From NCBI GenBank assembly GCA_021776735.1, contig JAJFFH010000028.1, positions 62,001-126,000 of the forward strand: a DNA stretch of 64,000 nucleotides, written 5' to 3'. A program made the translations under genes and the position numbers. The stretch is from Planctomycetota bacterium (GTDB lineage: Bacteria > Planctomycetota > PLA2). The notes under the pieces were generated by a model. That model did not search any database. It worked only from the letters and a program-made list of their open reading frames with translations, and was not told the DNA's origin. Positions 27,243 through 37,088 of this stretch are shown in pieces; position 1 is the stretch's first letter; every line of letters begins with the position of its first letter.

Positions 27243-28556
27243 ATGCCTCCTCCTCAAAAGCAGCAGGAGAACCGTGCCAAAACTGCACGATATCGTGCGG
27301 ATTCTTGGGCGGCTGCCCCGGGTCGGGTCGTCGGGGCGGTCGGTATCGGGCTACTCGTGCTCGGCATCGGCACTTACTGGGGCACGATGACTCTCCAACG
27401 TGAGCTTGTCGAGGATGCACTGGCCGAACAGGGCCGGGCCGTGGAGGACCACATTGAGGCCCTCATCGAGCGCTACTCGGTCAAGTCCGAGTCACTCGCG
27501 GATCTCGGCTCCCGACTGGTTCGGGCGGCCGAAGTTCATCCCGCCATTCGCGATCTGGTCATCGCGGACGACGCCCGCCGGATCGTGGCGCGCTATCCCC
27601 GGGACGCCGGCCGGCTCCCGTGCCTCCCCGTCCGACCCGCCGGCGCGGCCGTTCGTCATGAGCACTCGGCGGGCGAGTTGGAGACCGCACCGGTCGCCTG
27701 CACGATGCTGCCCGTCAAGCTGGCTGACGATTCCTCCGGAGTCGTCTTGTTCCACGCCGTCCGGGACTGGCGGATGGAGGGCGCACGAGCCCAGCGCTGG
27801 CTCATGGCCACGACCCGCCGACTCGCGCCGCTGTTCGCGGCGTTTTACCTCCTGCTCGCCGGGCTTTTGTTTTGCGCGGCGCGTGCAGCCCAGCGCTGGC
27901 GTCGCCGCGCCGAGTCGGCCGGGCGCGTCCAGGCTCTCGGTGCACTGGCGGCCGGGATCAACCACGAGATCAAGAACCCCCTCAACACCGTGGGGCTTTC
28001 CCTTCAATACCTCGCTCGGCGTCATGATGACCCCGAGACCCGCGAGGTTGTTGCCTCCGCCGAGCGGGAGGCCATTCGTATCGGCGAAACGCTCGACGAG
28101 TTCGTACGTTTTACCCGCGTGTCTCGGCTCGACACGCGGGAAGTCTCGCTGCGCGAACAGGTCGCGGCGTGCAACGGCCGCGAGGCTGCCGGAGGCGATG
28201 GTCCGGTATCCATTGATGGCGATGCGCGCGTTCGTATCGACGTGGACAAGATGCGCGACGCGCTCGCAGCAATCCTTGGCCCGATCTGGTCCGGACCGGT
28301 TGAGGTCACGCTGACCGGTCGGCGCGACCGCTGGACCGTGGTCGTGCGAGGGCGTCCGAGCGACCCGGAACTTGCCGTGGATCGGCTGTTCGATCCGTAC
28401 GTGCGGCCCCGTCCGCGCGACATCGGCCGCGGACTGGCGCTTGCGCGCGCCGTATTTCAGGCGCACGGCGGCGATCTCGATGGCCGCCTCAAGGGCGAGT
28501 GGCTGGTGTTGAAGGGAGAAGCCCTCAAGACCCCCGTGTCTTCAGAATCCCAGTGA
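27243..28556 (+). CDS. Membrane sensor histidine kinase (NtrB-like)
   Basis: 437 aa. Two membrane segments (about 33-50 and 195-215) bracket a periplasmic sensor region. The HisKA box INHEIKNPLN carries the phosphorylatable His at about 241. In the catalytic domain the G2-like GRGLALARAVFQAHGG is present. The N-box that should hold an Asn is KMRDALAAILGPIW, and the G1 region is not obvious, so ATP binding looks weakened. It lies 13 bp from a sigma-54 response regulator, its likely partner. A GTG at 27228 is an alternative start. Confidence 0.85.
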   Translation: MPPPQKQQENRAKTARYRADSWAAAPGRVVGAVGIGLLVLGIGTYWGTMTLQRELVEDALAEQGRAVEDHIEALIERYSVKSESLADLGSRLVRAAEVHPAIRDLVIADDARRIVARYPRDAGRLPCLPVRPAGAAVRHEHSAGELETAPVACTMLPVKLADDSSGVVLFHAVRDWRMEGARAQRWLMATTRRLAPLFAAFYLLLAGLLFCAARAAQRWRRRAESAGRVQALGALAAGINHEIKNPLNTVGLSLQYLARRHDDPETREVVASAEREAIRIGETLDEFVRFTRVSRLDTREVSLREQVAACNGREAAGGDGPVSIDGDARVRIDVDKMRDALAAILGPIWSGPVEVTLTGRRDRWTVVVRGRPSDPELAVDRLFDPYVRPRPRDIGRGLALARAVFQAHGGDLDGRLKGEWLVLKGEALKTPVSSESQ

Positions 28557-28569
28557 GAGAGAAACAACA

Positions 28570-30006
28570 ATGAGCCGCGAAACACAGATCAAGCCCAAGC
28601 AAAAGATCCTCATCGTCGATGACGACCGGACGCAGGCCGAGACCCTTGCGCGCGTGCTCCGGCTGGAGGGGTACGAGGCCGTCGTCGCCGAGAGTGGCCG
28701 CGAGGCACTCGGCGAACTTGCGGTTGGGGTGTTCGATCTCGTGCTCACCGACTTCAAGATGCCCGGGATGGACGGTCTTGAGCTGTTCCGCAAGGTCCAT
28801 GAGGCACATCCGGAATTACCGGTGCTGATTATCACCGCGCACGGCACGATCGAAACCGCGATCGAGGCGGTGCGCGCGGGCGTGGCCGACTTCCTCCAAA
28901 AGCCGGTGTACGCCGAAGAGCTCATGCACCGATTCGAGAAGGTCTTGCGCGAGCGAGCGCTCCAGACCGAGAACGCGGAGCTCAAGAAGCGCCTGCTGCA
29001 CCGTGACCGGGGCGACGCGATGCTCGGTGCAAGCGACGTGATGTCGCGGCAGCGCGAAGAGATCCGGCGCGTGGCGCGTACCGAAGCCACGGTGCTGATT
29101 CTCGGCGAGTCCGGGGTCGGCAAGGAACTCGTGGCGGACGCGATCCACTACGGATCCGCTCGCGCCGATGGACCGCACGTCAAGCTGAACTGTGCGGCCA
29201 TTCCCGAGAACCTGCTCGAGGATGAGCTGTTTGGCCACGAGCGTGGCGCGTACACCGGTGCGAGCCAACGGCGCCAGGGACGCTTCGAACTCGCCCACGG
29301 GGGCACGCTGTTTCTCGACGAGATCGGGGAGCTTCCGCTGGGCCTGCAGGTGAAGCTGCTGCGTCTGCTCCAGGAACGAAAGTTCGAACGCCTTGGCGGC
29401 AGCGAATCGATCGAAGCCGACGTGCGGATCGTGTGTGCCACGAACCGGGATCTCGAGGCGCACGTGCGTGAGGGAAAGTTCCGCGAGGATCTCTACTACC
29501 GCATAAACGTCGTGCCCATCCAGGTACCCCCGCTACGTGCCCGCGGCGACGACATCGTTCTGCTCGCCCGCCACTTCGCGCGGGAAGCCGGTGCCCGCAA
29601 CGGTCGTCCGATCGAGGCCCTGGCCCCGGTTGCCCTCACGTCGCTGCGGAACCACTCGTGGCCCGGCAACGTGCGTGAGTTGCGCAATGTCGTCGAGCGC
29701 GCCGTCATCATGGGAAGCGGGAGCACTCTCACCGAGGGCCACCTGTCGATCGGCCCGGCGCTTGTCGCCGGAAGCACCAATGGCTCGGGACCGGTAACCG
29801 ATGCGGACGCGGCTCTCATCCGCGAACTCATGCAGTCCAAGATCGGGTTCGAGGAGTTCGAGCGGGAGCTGCTGGTCCGCGCGCTTGAGCGCAACCGCGG
29901 CAACCAGTCGCGCGCCGCCCGGATGCTCGGCATGACCCGTCGGACCCTGCAGTACAGAATCGACAAGTTCGGCATTGATACGGCTTCCATGCGGGCGAGT
30001 TCCTGA
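28570..30006 (+). CDS. Sigma-54-dependent response regulator (NtrC family)
   Basis: 478 aa. A receiver domain with phospho-acceptor Asp61 in LTDFKMPG precedes an AAA+ domain. That domain has Walker A GESGVGKE, the sigma-54 contact loop GAYTGA (about 226-231) and Walker B GGTLFLDEIGEL. A Fis-type DNA-binding helix-turn-helix (NRGNQSRAARMLGMTRRTLQ) closes the protein. It activates sigma-54 promoters when phosphorylated, presumably by the kinase encoded just upstream. Its targets are not evident from this window. Confidence 0.95.
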   Translation: MSRETQIKPKQKILIVDDDRTQAETLARVLRLEGYEAVVAESGREALGELAVGVFDLVLTDFKMPGMDGLELFRKVHEAHPELPVLIITAHGTIETAIEAVRAGVADFLQKPVYAEELMHRFEKVLRERALQTENAELKKRLLHRDRGDAMLGASDVMSRQREEIRRVARTEATVLILGESGVGKELVADAIHYGSARADGPHVKLNCAAIPENLLEDELFGHERGAYTGASQRRQGRFELAHGGTLFLDEIGELPLGLQVKLLRLLQERKFERLGGSESIEADVRIVCATNRDLEAHVREGKFREDLYYRINVVPIQVPPLRARGDDIVLLARHFAREAGARNGRPIEALAPVALTSLRNHSWPGNVRELRNVVERAVIMGSGSTLTEGHLSIGPALVAGSTNGSGPVTDADAALIRELMQSKIGFEEFERELLVRALERNRGNQSRAARMLGMTRRTLQYRIDKFGIDTASMRASS

Positions 30007-30009
30007 CGC

Positions 30010-30209
30010 GAGAATCCGCAGGGCGGGTTTTCGTCAGCGCGTGCCGGGGTGGTGGCTTGGGCCGCCCGGCCGGCCCCAAAGGAACATGAGTCGAACGTTC
30101 GCGTGCGTGCATCTCGCTCGCGCTATGTTCCTGCTCCATGTGGGCCGCGGGGCGCGGCGAAGCGCCGACACCCGACCCCGGCCAACGAAAACCCGCTATG
30201 CGGATTCTC
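30010..30209. repeat. ~200-bp imperfect palindromic element with 25-bp terminal inverted repeats
   Basis: The ends 30010-30034 and 30185-30209 are reverse complements with two mismatches. Inner segments also pair partly: AGGAACAT matches ATGTTCCT, GCCGGGGT matches ACCCCGGC, and the centre holds CGAACGTTCG. It fills the gap between the response regulator and the HPS-RraA gene. It could be a MITE/BIME-type element or a very large terminator. Confidence 0.6.
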
Positions 30210-30229
30210 GGAGGGCATAATGATCGGGC

Positions 30230-31513
30230 ATGCCGTCGCTGCAGCTCGCCCTCGACTTCGTGGATCTTCACCGTGCCCTCGGGGTCTTGCGCGAGGCGCT
30301 GCGTGGTGGCGTGGACTGGGTCGAGATCGGGACGCCGCTGCTCAAGGCGGAGGGGCTCGATGCGGTTCGCGCGGTGCGCAAGGAGTGTCCGGGGCTGACG
30401 GTTGTCTGCGACACCAAGACGATGGACGCGGGACGGACCGAGATGGAGGCAGCCGCGAAGGCCGGGGCCGACGTGGCGACCGTGCTCGGCGCCGCGTCCG
30501 ACGCGACGGTTCGCGAGTGCATCGAGGCCGGCCGGAACTACGGGATCAAGGTGGCGGTCGATCTCGTCTCGGTGCAAGACCCGGTGGCGCGCGCGCGCCA
30601 GGCGGCCGAGTGGGGCGCCGCGGTCGTCGGCGTGCATTGTCCCATCGATGAGCAGATGAAGGGCAAGGACCCGTTCGCGACCCTGCGCGCCGTCGCGGAG
30701 GCCGTGGACATTTCGGTGTCGGTCGCTGGCGGCATCAACAGCGAGACGGCGGGCCTGGCCGTCGCCGCGGGTGCGTCCGTCGTCGTCGTGGGGGGCGCGA
30801 TCACCAAAGCCGAGGACGCCTGCGCGGCCGTGCAGCAGCTACGGCGCGTGATGGAGTCGGGCGTCGCCGAGCACACCGAGCTGTTTCGGCGGGGCGGTGA
30901 GGCCGACCTGCGGGAGCTGCTGGCGCGGCCGTCCGTGCCGAACGTTTCCGACGGCTACCACCACATGCCGCCGATTCCCGACCTGATCCCGATCGTAGCG
31001 GGCCAGAAGCTGGTCGGCCGCGCGGTCACGGTGCGCACCTACCCGGGCGACTGGGCGAAACCCGTCGAGGCGATCGATCAGGCGGGCGAGGGTGACGTCA
31101 TCGTGATCGATGCGGGCGGCGTGCCGCCGGCGATCTGGGGCGAGCTGGCGACGCACAGCGCGGTGCAGAAAAAACTCGCCGGGGTCATCATCTGGGGCGC
31201 GATTCGCGACACTCCCGAAATCCGCGCCCTCGGTTTCCCCGCGTTTGCCCGCCACGTCACGGCGCGCGCGGGCGAGCCGAAGGGCTTCGGAGAGATCGGC
31301 GTGCCCATCGAAATCGGCGGCCAGTCCATCGAACCCGGCGACTGGATCGTCGGCGACGATGACGGCGTAATCCGCCTGCCCAGGCGCCACGCAGTCGAAA
31401 TCGCCAACCGGGCGATGGACCGCATGGAAATGGAAAACCGCGTGCGCAAGGAAATCAAGGCGGGCTCCACCCTGGCGCAGGTCGCCGATCTGTACAAATG
31501 GGAGAAGCGGTGA
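30230..31513 (+). CDS. Hexulose-6-phosphate synthase fused to RraA-like domain
   Basis: 427 aa. The first about 210 residues are an OMP-decarboxylase-like barrel of the HPS type with [12 protein letters not shown] and VAGGIN; such enzymes condense formaldehyde with ribulose 5-phosphate or do the reverse. From about 225 the protein is RraA-like ([32 protein letters not shown]). The same fusion is known in archaea and some bacteria, where it is linked to pentose-phosphate supply and formaldehyde handling. No separate 6-phospho-3-hexuloisomerase gene is adjacent. The ATG at 30230 follows GGAGGG. It overlaps thiS, which may only reflect compact gene packing. Confidence 0.88.
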   Translation: MPSLQLALDFVDLHRALGVLREALRGGVDWVEIGTPLLKAEGLDAVRAVRKECPGLTVVCDTKTMDAGRTEMEAAAKAGADVATVLGAASDATVRECIEAGRNYGIKVAVDLVSVQDPVARARQAAEWGAAVVGVHCPIDEQMKGKDPFATLRAVAEAVDISVSVAGGINSETAGLAVAAGASVVVVGGAITKAEDACAAVQQLRRVMESGVAEHTELFRRGGEADLRELLARPSVPNVSDGYHHMPPIPDLIPIVAGQKLVGRAVTVRTYPGDWAKPVEAIDQAGEGDVIVIDAGGVPPAIWGELATHSAVQKKLAGVIIWGAIRDTPEIRALGFPAFARHVTARAGEPKGFGEIGVPIEIGGQSIEPGDWIVGDDDGVIRLPRRHAVEIANRAMDRMEMENRVRKEIKAGSTLAQVADLYKWEKR

Positions 31514-31710
31514 TTGTTTGCCTGAACGGCTCCAACGTGGAGTTCGAGGCGGGTGCGACTGTGGCTGGGGCCGTGGAGCGCGTCGTCGAAGACAGTTCGC
31601 GCGTGGCCGTGGAACAGAACCGGGCGATTGTCCCGCGGGCCGCATGGAATCAGACAGAGCTGACGGACGGCGATGTCTTGGAAGTCGTCACGCTCGTGGG
31701 CGGCGGCTAA
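31510..31710 (+). CDS. thiS: Sulfur carrier protein ThiS
   Basis: 66 aa from the GTG at 31510 (GTGA overlap with the preceding stop, GGAG upstream); an ATG at 31498 would add four residues. The small ubiquitin-like fold ends in the required Gly-Gly (VTLVGGG), which is adenylated and thiocarboxylated to donate sulfur for the thiamine thiazole. It is followed at 26 bp by thiG. The ThiS-typical LxDGDxxEVV segment contains a motif copy. Confidence 0.9.
   Translation: MIVCLNGSNVEFEAGATVAGAVERVVEDSSRVAVEQNRAIVPRAAWNQTELTDGDVLEVVTLVGGG
31663..31675 (+). repeat. Dispersed motif, copy 10
   Basis: Exact 13-mer in thiS. The encoded Thr-Asp-Gly-Asp-Val is near the family consensus, so this copy may be partly coincidental. 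Confidence 0.6.
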
Positions 31711-31736
31711 GCCCGGTAGTCAAAGAGGAGATCGTG

Positions 31737-32546
31737 ATGGTGGCAGGCCTGAACCGGACGGACGATGTCCTCCGCATTCGCGACCACGTGTTTGCGAGCC
31801 GACTCTTTGTGGGCACCGGCAAGTATGCGAGCCACGAACAGACTGCGGCGGCGCTCGAGGCGTCGGGGACGGACTGCGTCACCGTCGCGCTGCGCCGGGT
31901 GGATCTGAACCCCGCGAAGGCGGAGAAGAACCTGCTCGACGTGATCGATGCGGAGCGCTACACGATTTTGCCGAACACCGCCGGGTGCTACACCGAGGAT
32001 GACGCGCTGCGCACGGCTCGGCTTGCGCGCGAGCTCGGACTCGGTGATCTCGTGAAACTCGAGGTGATCGCCGACGAGCAGACACTCCTGCCCGACACCG
32101 GCGCAACGATTTCGGCGACGCGGACCCTGGCAGCCGAGGGCTTCACCGTGCTCGCCTACACCAACGACGACCCCGTCGCGGCGCGCGCCCTCGAAGAGGC
32201 TGGTGCCGCGGCGGTGATGCCGCTGGGGGCGCCCATTGGCTCCGGACTCGGGATTCTCAACCCGACCAACATCCGCATCATCCTCGATCGCGCGAAGGTG
32301 CCGATCGTCGTGGATGCGGGTGTCGGAACGGCCAGCCACGTCGCTGCTGCGATGGAGCTCGGCGTGGACGCGGTGCTGCTCAACACCGGCATCGCGCTGG
32401 CGCAAGACCCCGTCCGGATGGCGCGGGCGATGAAGCACGCGTGCCTGGCCGGCCGCGAGGCGTTTTTGGCCGGGCGCATGGCGGGCCGCATGGTCCATGC
32501 ACCCGCGAGTCCGAGCAGTCCCGTGCAAGGACGCTTCACGAGTTGA
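31737..32546 (+). CDS. thiG: Thiazole synthase ThiG
   Basis: 269 aa. It forms the thiazole phosphate of thiamine from deoxyxylulose phosphate, dehydroglycine and ThiS thiocarboxylate. The Schiff-base Lys is in VKLEVIAD; the phosphate-binding loops [12 protein letters not shown] and [19 protein letters not shown] are intact. The ATG at 31737 is chosen because AAAGAGGAG lies six bases upstream. Only thiS and thiG of the thiamine pathway are present here. Confidence 0.96.
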   Translation: MVAGLNRTDDVLRIRDHVFASRLFVGTGKYASHEQTAAALEASGTDCVTVALRRVDLNPAKAEKNLLDVIDAERYTILPNTAGCYTEDDALRTARLARELGLGDLVKLEVIADEQTLLPDTGATISATRTLAAEGFTVLAYTNDDPVAARALEEAGAAAVMPLGAPIGSGLGILNPTNIRIILDRAKVPIVVDAGVGTASHVAAAMELGVDAVLLNTGIALAQDPVRMARAMKHACLAGREAFLAGRMAGRMVHAPASPSSPVQGRFTS

Positions 32547-33301
32547 TCGCGAGCGCGATTCTCGGTGCGATTCTCGAGGCGTGGCAGCAGGCGCCGGTCA
32601 CGTTTGTACTCGCGGTGACCGGCATCGTGCCGCTGGTATACTTTGCGCGCTGGCGCAAGCCCGCGTTCTCGTCGATCGGGTTCGAGCCGCCGGAGATCGG
32701 CCTTGCCTTCGCTGTCGGGTTCTTCGTCGCCTATGCTGCCGTCGGACTTGCGATCTTCCACGGAGCGGCCCTCATTCGCGGCCTCGGTTTTCTGACCGCC
32801 GCGATCGTCGCCGTCGGTGGTCTCTCGCTCCTGTCGCGTCACGAGCGTCCCCGCGGCACGCGCAGTTGGCGGCTTCTGGCCGGTCTTGTCGGGCTGTGGG
32901 CGGCACTGCCGGTGATCTACGGAATCGCCACCGTGATCGCGATCATTCGTCCGGACCTGCCGGTCCAGGCGGCGGTCGAGACGATCCACTCAAGGGATAC
33001 CGGGTGGATCCGGATCGTGTTTACCGCTGTGCTTGTCGCGCCAGTCTTTGAGGAACTCGTCTTCCGCGGATTCCTGCAGGCATCGTTGCGCCAGTTCTGG
33101 ACCCCGCACGCGGCGTGCGTCGTCTCCGCGCTGGCGTTCGCCCTGATCCACGAGCACGCTGCCAAGGCGCCGATGTTCGCGTTCGGCTACGCGATCGGCA
33201 TGGTTCGCGACCGAACGGGCTCGGTCGTGCCGTGCATCGTGGGACACATCGCGTTTAACGCGCTCACGATCGGCCAGCTACTCGTCCTGTCGCCCTCCTA
33301 G
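32543..33301 (+). CDS. CPBP (CAAX/ABI-type) membrane protease
   Basis: 252 aa from the TTG at 32543, which overlaps the thiG stop (TTGA); an earlier ATG lies inside thiG. Six to seven membrane segments carry the family motifs [10 protein letters not shown] (EExxxR), FALIHEH and HIAFN, which form the intramembrane metal-type active site. Substrates of bacterial members are mostly unknown. Confidence 0.87.
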   Translation: MIASAILGAILEAWQQAPVTFVLAVTGIVPLVYFARWRKPAFSSIGFEPPEIGLAFAVGFFVAYAAVGLAIFHGAALIRGLGFLTAAIVAVGGLSLLSRHERPRGTRSWRLLAGLVGLWAALPVIYGIATVIAIIRPDLPVQAAVETIHSRDTGWIRIVFTAVLVAPVFEELVFRGFLQASLRQFWTPHAACVVSALAFALIHEHAAKAPMFAFGYAIGMVRDRTGSVVPCIVGHIAFNALTIGQLLVLSPS

Positions 33302-33324
33302 CGGGGTCAGGGGCCGAGTCCGAC

Positions 33325-33474
33325 CTAGAAGTCCGCTTCGCGCAGGGCGGTGTCGCGGAAGGGCACCCTCGCGCGCCGGAACGAACCGTTCACGAAGTCG
33401 AGGTCGATCTTCTTGCCGCCGACGGCTACGACGCGGGCGCGGCGCAGCTCGAGGTTGATCGTGACGGAATCCAC
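33325..33474 (-). CDS. Small ORF or gene remnant
   Basis: 49 aa from a GTG at 33474. Almost every third codon position is G or C, far more than in the opposite frame, and the product (VTINLELRRARVVAVGGKK and onward) has a beta-strand pattern. The frame is blocked by a stop about 25 bp upstream, and no ATG is available. It may be a short protein or the tail of a deleted gene. Confidence 0.4.
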   Translation of the reverse strand: MDSVTINLELRRARVVAVGGKKIDLDFVNGSFRRARVPFRDTALREADF

Positions 33475-33527
33475 GCCTTCCAGGCGGGCGCCCCCTCAAT
33501 CGGGTCCGCAAGGGACTATGATCCGTC

Positions 33528-34043
33528 ATGCCCAAACGAGCGATGGAGCGCGCCGGGGAAGCCTTGGTGGCGTCCACGGCGGTAGTCGAGGCTGACGTCA
33601 CACTGGGACCGATGGTCAGCGTCTGGTGGAACTCCGTCCTGCGGGGCGACGATTCCCCGCTGGTGATAGGGGTTCAGACCAACGTCCAGGATCTGGTGAT
33701 GATCCACCCCGACGTGGGCGAGCCGATGGCGATCGGGGCTCGGGTCACGATCGGCCACCACGCCGTACTGCATGGGCGCGAGGTCGGGGACGAGGCGTTG
33801 ATCGGAATCGGGGCGATCGTTCTGGCGGGAACCACGATCGGGGCCGGCGCCATCGTGGCCGCCGGGGCGGTCGTGCGGGAGCGGACCGAAGTGCCGCCCA
33901 ACGTGCTCGTGGCAGGGGTTCCGGCGCGCGTCATCCGCGACGTGACGCCCGACGAGCGGGCCCAGGCGGCCTGGCGGGCGGCCAAGTATTGGCGCGAGGC
34001 GTGTCAGCGAGCAGGCTTGCCCCCGCCGCCGTCCGTGCCGTAA
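33528..34043 (+). CDS. Gamma-class carbonic anhydrase-like hexapeptide-repeat protein
   Basis: 171 aa. A left-handed beta helix of hexapeptide repeats (IGARVT, IGHHAV, IGIGAI, IGAGAI) holds His residues in HPDVG and TIGHHAVLHG at the metal-ligand positions of the YrdA/CaiE-type family. It may hydrate CO2 or be an acyl- or sugar-acetyltransferase relative. It is transcribed with the nupC-like gene 14 bp downstream. Confidence 0.85.
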   Translation: MPKRAMERAGEALVASTAVVEADVTLGPMVSVWWNSVLRGDDSPLVIGVQTNVQDLVMIHPDVGEPMAIGARVTIGHHAVLHGREVGDEALIGIGAIVLAGTTIGAGAIVAAGAVVRERTEVPPNVLVAGVPARVIRDVTPDERAQAAWRAAKYWREACQRAGLPPPPSVP

Positions 34044-34057
34044 GGTGCCGCGGTTCC

Positions 34058-35578
34058 ATGGAACGGCTGGCCTCGCTCTTCGGCATCTTCGCCCTGCTCG
34101 GCATCGGGTACGCGTTCTCGACCGCTCGCCGTGCCATCCCTTGGCGCATCGTCGTCGTCGGGATCGCGCTCCAGGTCTACCTGGCCCTGTTCATTGTCCG
34201 TCCGGAGACCGTCCCCATCGTGCTCACCCTCGCCGCGGGAATCTGCGCCTTGCTGTCGGTCGGCGCTCTGGTGCGAAAGCTACCCCCCGGGGCGGTCGGC
34301 GCCGCCGTGGGCCTGGGGCTGCTCGGCCTGTTCACGACCATCGTAAACCTGGCGACCCAGGCATCCGGGTGGTGGCTCCTGCTCCTCGTTCCGCTGCCGT
34401 TTCTGCGTGGTCGCCTGCGTCACGCCGCAGGCATCGCGGGCAACCTCGGCGTGCTCGGGGCGCTATGGCTCTGGAGCCTGCCGCACGACTTCGTGTTCCG
34501 CGGCATCTCGGGCGTCGGCACGGGCGTGAAATGGGTGATTGGATTCACGGGCGAAGGGACCGAGTTCGTCTTCGGGCACATCGCGGGCAGTGGGTTTGTC
34601 TTCGCGATAAACGTCGGCGCGATCATCATCTTGTTCGGCGGCCTGATGTCGCTGCTCTACTACGTGGGGATCATCCCGTGGCTCGTCGGGTTGATGGCGC
34701 GCGTGATGCACCGGTCTCTGGGCGTGAGTGGCGCCGAGTCGCTGGCCGCCGCGAGCAACGTCTTCGTGGGGCAGACCGAGGCGCCACTCGTGATTCGTCC
34801 CTATCTTGCCTCCATGACGCGCAGCGAAGTCATGGCGCTCATGACCGGCGGGTTCGCGACGATTGCGGGCAGTGTTCTTGGAGCCTACATCGCGATGTTC
34901 GAGCGGGCGGGTCTCGCGGTCGGGGCGACGCATCTGATCTCCGCCTCGGTGATGAGCGCGCCGGCTGCGTTCGTGTTTGCCAAGCTGTTCGTACCGGAAA
35001 CGGAGACCTCCCAAACGGCGCAGGGCGCCAGCATGCCCCGCGACGCCGTGGGGTCCAACGCGCTCGACGCGCTGACCAGCGGCGTGACCGCCGGTCTCAA
35101 GCTCGCGGTCAACGTCATGGCGATGCTGCTCGTGTTCGTCGCCCTGACCAAGATGCTCGACACATCGGTCTCCTGGGCTTGCGATGCCATCTTCGGGCGC
35201 CCGGACGTCAATTTTCGCACGATCTACGCTTGCGTCTTCGCGCCGTTCGCGTTCCTGATGGGTGTGCCGTGGGATGAGTGCGTCGCGGTGGGCATGCACC
35301 TCGGCACGAAGACGATCTTCAACGAATTCCTGGCCTACATCCACCTGACCGGCGCAATCGCGGCCGACGCGCTCTCCCCGCGCGCCGCGATCTTATCGAC
35401 CTATGCACTCTGCGGCTTCGCGAACTTCATGTCGATCGGCATCCAGATCGGCGGCTTGTCGCAGCTCGCGCCCCGGAAGCGGTCCGTCTTTTCAAGCCTC
35501 GCCGTACGCGCGATGGTCGGCGGCGCCTTGGCCTGTCAACTCACCGCCTGCATCGTCGGCGTTCTGGGCAAATTCTGA
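34058..35578 (+). CDS. NupC-type concentrative nucleoside transporter
   Basis: 506 aa. The last about 400 residues match the CNT/NupC family: GQTEAPLVIRPYL, MTGGFATIAGSVLGAY and NEFLAYIHL are the re-entrant hairpin and substrate-site segments. It imports nucleosides with Na+ or H+. Four or five extra N-terminal membrane segments (1-135) precede the usual core. Confidence 0.92.
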   Translation: MERLASLFGIFALLGIGYAFSTARRAIPWRIVVVGIALQVYLALFIVRPETVPIVLTLAAGICALLSVGALVRKLPPGAVGAAVGLGLLGLFTTIVNLATQASGWWLLLLVPLPFLRGRLRHAAGIAGNLGVLGALWLWSLPHDFVFRGISGVGTGVKWVIGFTGEGTEFVFGHIAGSGFVFAINVGAIIILFGGLMSLLYYVGIIPWLVGLMARVMHRSLGVSGAESLAAASNVFVGQTEAPLVIRPYLASMTRSEVMALMTGGFATIAGSVLGAYIAMFERAGLAVGATHLISASVMSAPAAFVFAKLFVPETETSQTAQGASMPRDAVGSNALDALTSGVTAGLKLAVNVMAMLLVFVALTKMLDTSVSWACDAIFGRPDVNFRTIYACVFAPFAFLMGVPWDECVAVGMHLGTKTIFNEFLAYIHLTGAIAADALSPRAAILSTYALCGFANFMSIGIQIGGLSQLAPRKRSVFSSLAVRAMVGGALACQLTACIVGVLGKF

Positions 35579-35776
35579 CCGTGAACTCCGACTGCGATCT
35601 CCGACGTGATTGAAGGGGGCCCGGGGGCAGCAACCGCCCGTCCGTTTGCTTCAGGCTCGGTTTGAGAATCCGGTCGGCTTCGGTCGGCTGCGCCATGTCG
35701 CTCGCCTGCGGCTCGCGCCCCGGGGTCCGCTGCGCGGCAGTGCTGTCTGGCCTGACATCTGACGATCCGTGTCGGA

Positions 35777-36259
35777 TCACACGACCATGCCGATGATCGT
35801 GCTTTCAAACACCATCGTCCCGCGGACGAAGCCCTGGCAGGAGAAGATGGCCCGGCGCGGCTTGAGCGATGTCATCTTGCCGACGATGACCAGCCGGTCG
35901 CCCGGAACGACGGTGCCGCGAAACTTCGTATCGTTAATGCCGCCGAACCCGAAGAAGCGCTCTTCGTTCGGGAACTGCACCCGCCAGTAGAAGCTGCAGA
36001 GTTGCGCTGCCGTCTCGACCATCAGGACGCCGGGAAAGAGCGGGCGTCCGGGGATGTGGCCGCGGGCCCAAAACCCGTCGTCCTTGGCGTCGTGAAATCC
36101 GGCGATGAGTCCGTTCTCGGGGTGCCGGAAGAACACGCCGTGAAGCAGTGCGAATTCGTGGCGGTGGGGATTGTGCTTTTGGATCTCGTCGGGTCCGAAC
36201 TGCACATGCTCCAAGTCGAGCGAGTCCAGGTCGGCCAAGAGCTTCGGCGGCATCCGCAT
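35777..36259 (-). CDS. FabZ-like hydroxyacyl-ACP dehydratase (hotdog fold)
   Basis: 160 aa. The active-site segment GHIPGRPLFPGVLMVETAAQ has the catalytic His and Glu of FabZ/FabA enzymes, which dehydrate 3-hydroxyacyl-ACP in fatty-acid elongation. It stands alone, outside a fab operon, so a role in a specialised lipid is possible. ATG codons at 36259 and 36253 are both plausible starts. Confidence 0.85.
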   Translation of the reverse strand: MRMPPKLLADLDSLDLEHVQFGPDEIQKHNPHRHEFALLHGVFFRHPENGLIAGFHDAKDDGFWARGHIPGRPLFPGVLMVETAAQLCSFYWRVQFPNEERFFGFGGINDTKFRGTVVPGDRLVIVGKMTSLKPRRAIFSCQGFVRGTMVFESTIIGMVV

Positions 36260-36353
36260 ACACTACTCGTGATCCAAAGCGGACTCTGCGGATGCGGCGT
36301 CCGGCGTTGGCCCCCGGGGCTACGATTGAGGTGCGCGCCGCACCGAGAGACCC

Positions 36354-37088
36354 ATGTCTAAATCCGATCTCCGCTCCATGATCGAGGAGGGCGAGCGGCT
36401 TCGCCGTTCCAACCCGGCGATGGCGGCCTTTCACCTGGTGCTGCCGTGCGCGGTCCTGATCGGAGTGATTGCCGTACTGATCGTGTCGGGCGCGGCAGCG
36501 CGGGTCGGTGCGGCGGCAGTGACGGCGTTCTTCTTCCTGGGGAAGCTCATCATCCTGAACGGGGGTATCGACAACCCGTTCGAAATGACGACGCTCCAAT
36601 TCGCGGTCATGGTCTTTTTCCTGGATCTGTGGGTGGCCTACACCGTTGGCTACAACCTGCACCACATCTACCGCATCCCCCGGCTCGGTCCGTGGCTGGA
36701 ACGCCTCCAGAACTACTGCCGTTTCTGGATCGTGCGCAACCCCTGGATGAAGCGGTGGGCGTTCACCGGCGTCGCGCTGTTCGTCCTGTTCCCGCTCACC
36801 GGCACGGGCGCACCCGGCGGCACGATCCTCGGGCGCCTGGTCGGGCTCCGGCCGCGGACCACCCTGATCGGCATCGCGGTCGGTTCGGCGCTGGGCTGCG
36901 GCATGATGGCAGCGTTTGCCGAGCAACTCCGGCCGTATTTCGAACGCGTCCAGGGCGAGTGGTGGTTCAAGGCCCTGGGGGTCGTCATTCTTGGTATCCT
37001 GCTGCTGCTCCTGTATCGCCTCGGCCAGCGTATTTCGCGTGCTTCCGACGAGTACGCACGGTCCGACGCAGCGGGAGGTGACGCATGA
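36354..37088 (+). CDS. Small multidrug-export-type membrane protein
   Basis: 244 aa with about five membrane segments. The stretch TGVALFVLFPLTGTGAPGG, followed by a glycine-rich helix, matches the family of small multidrug export proteins (Pfam Sm_multidrug_ex) as I recall it. Transport has been little tested for this family. It overlaps the next gene by an ATGA junction. Confidence 0.75.
   Translation: MSKSDLRSMIEEGERLRRSNPAMAAFHLVLPCAVLIGVIAVLIVSGAAARVGAAAVTAFFFLGKLIILNGGIDNPFEMTTLQFAVMVFFLDLWVAYTVGYNLHHIYRIPRLGPWLERLQNYCRFWIVRNPWMKRWAFTGVALFVLFPLTGTGAPGGTILGRLVGLRPRTTLIGIAVGSALGCGMMAAFAEQLRPYFERVQGEWWFKALGVVILGILLLLLYRLGQRISRASDEYARSDAAGGDA

Noticed and set aside
33278-33601. 107-residue minus-strand frame
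   Set aside because: Basic, repetitive composition and overlap with the start of the carbonic-anhydrase gene; the nearby 33325-33474 frame has much better codon use.
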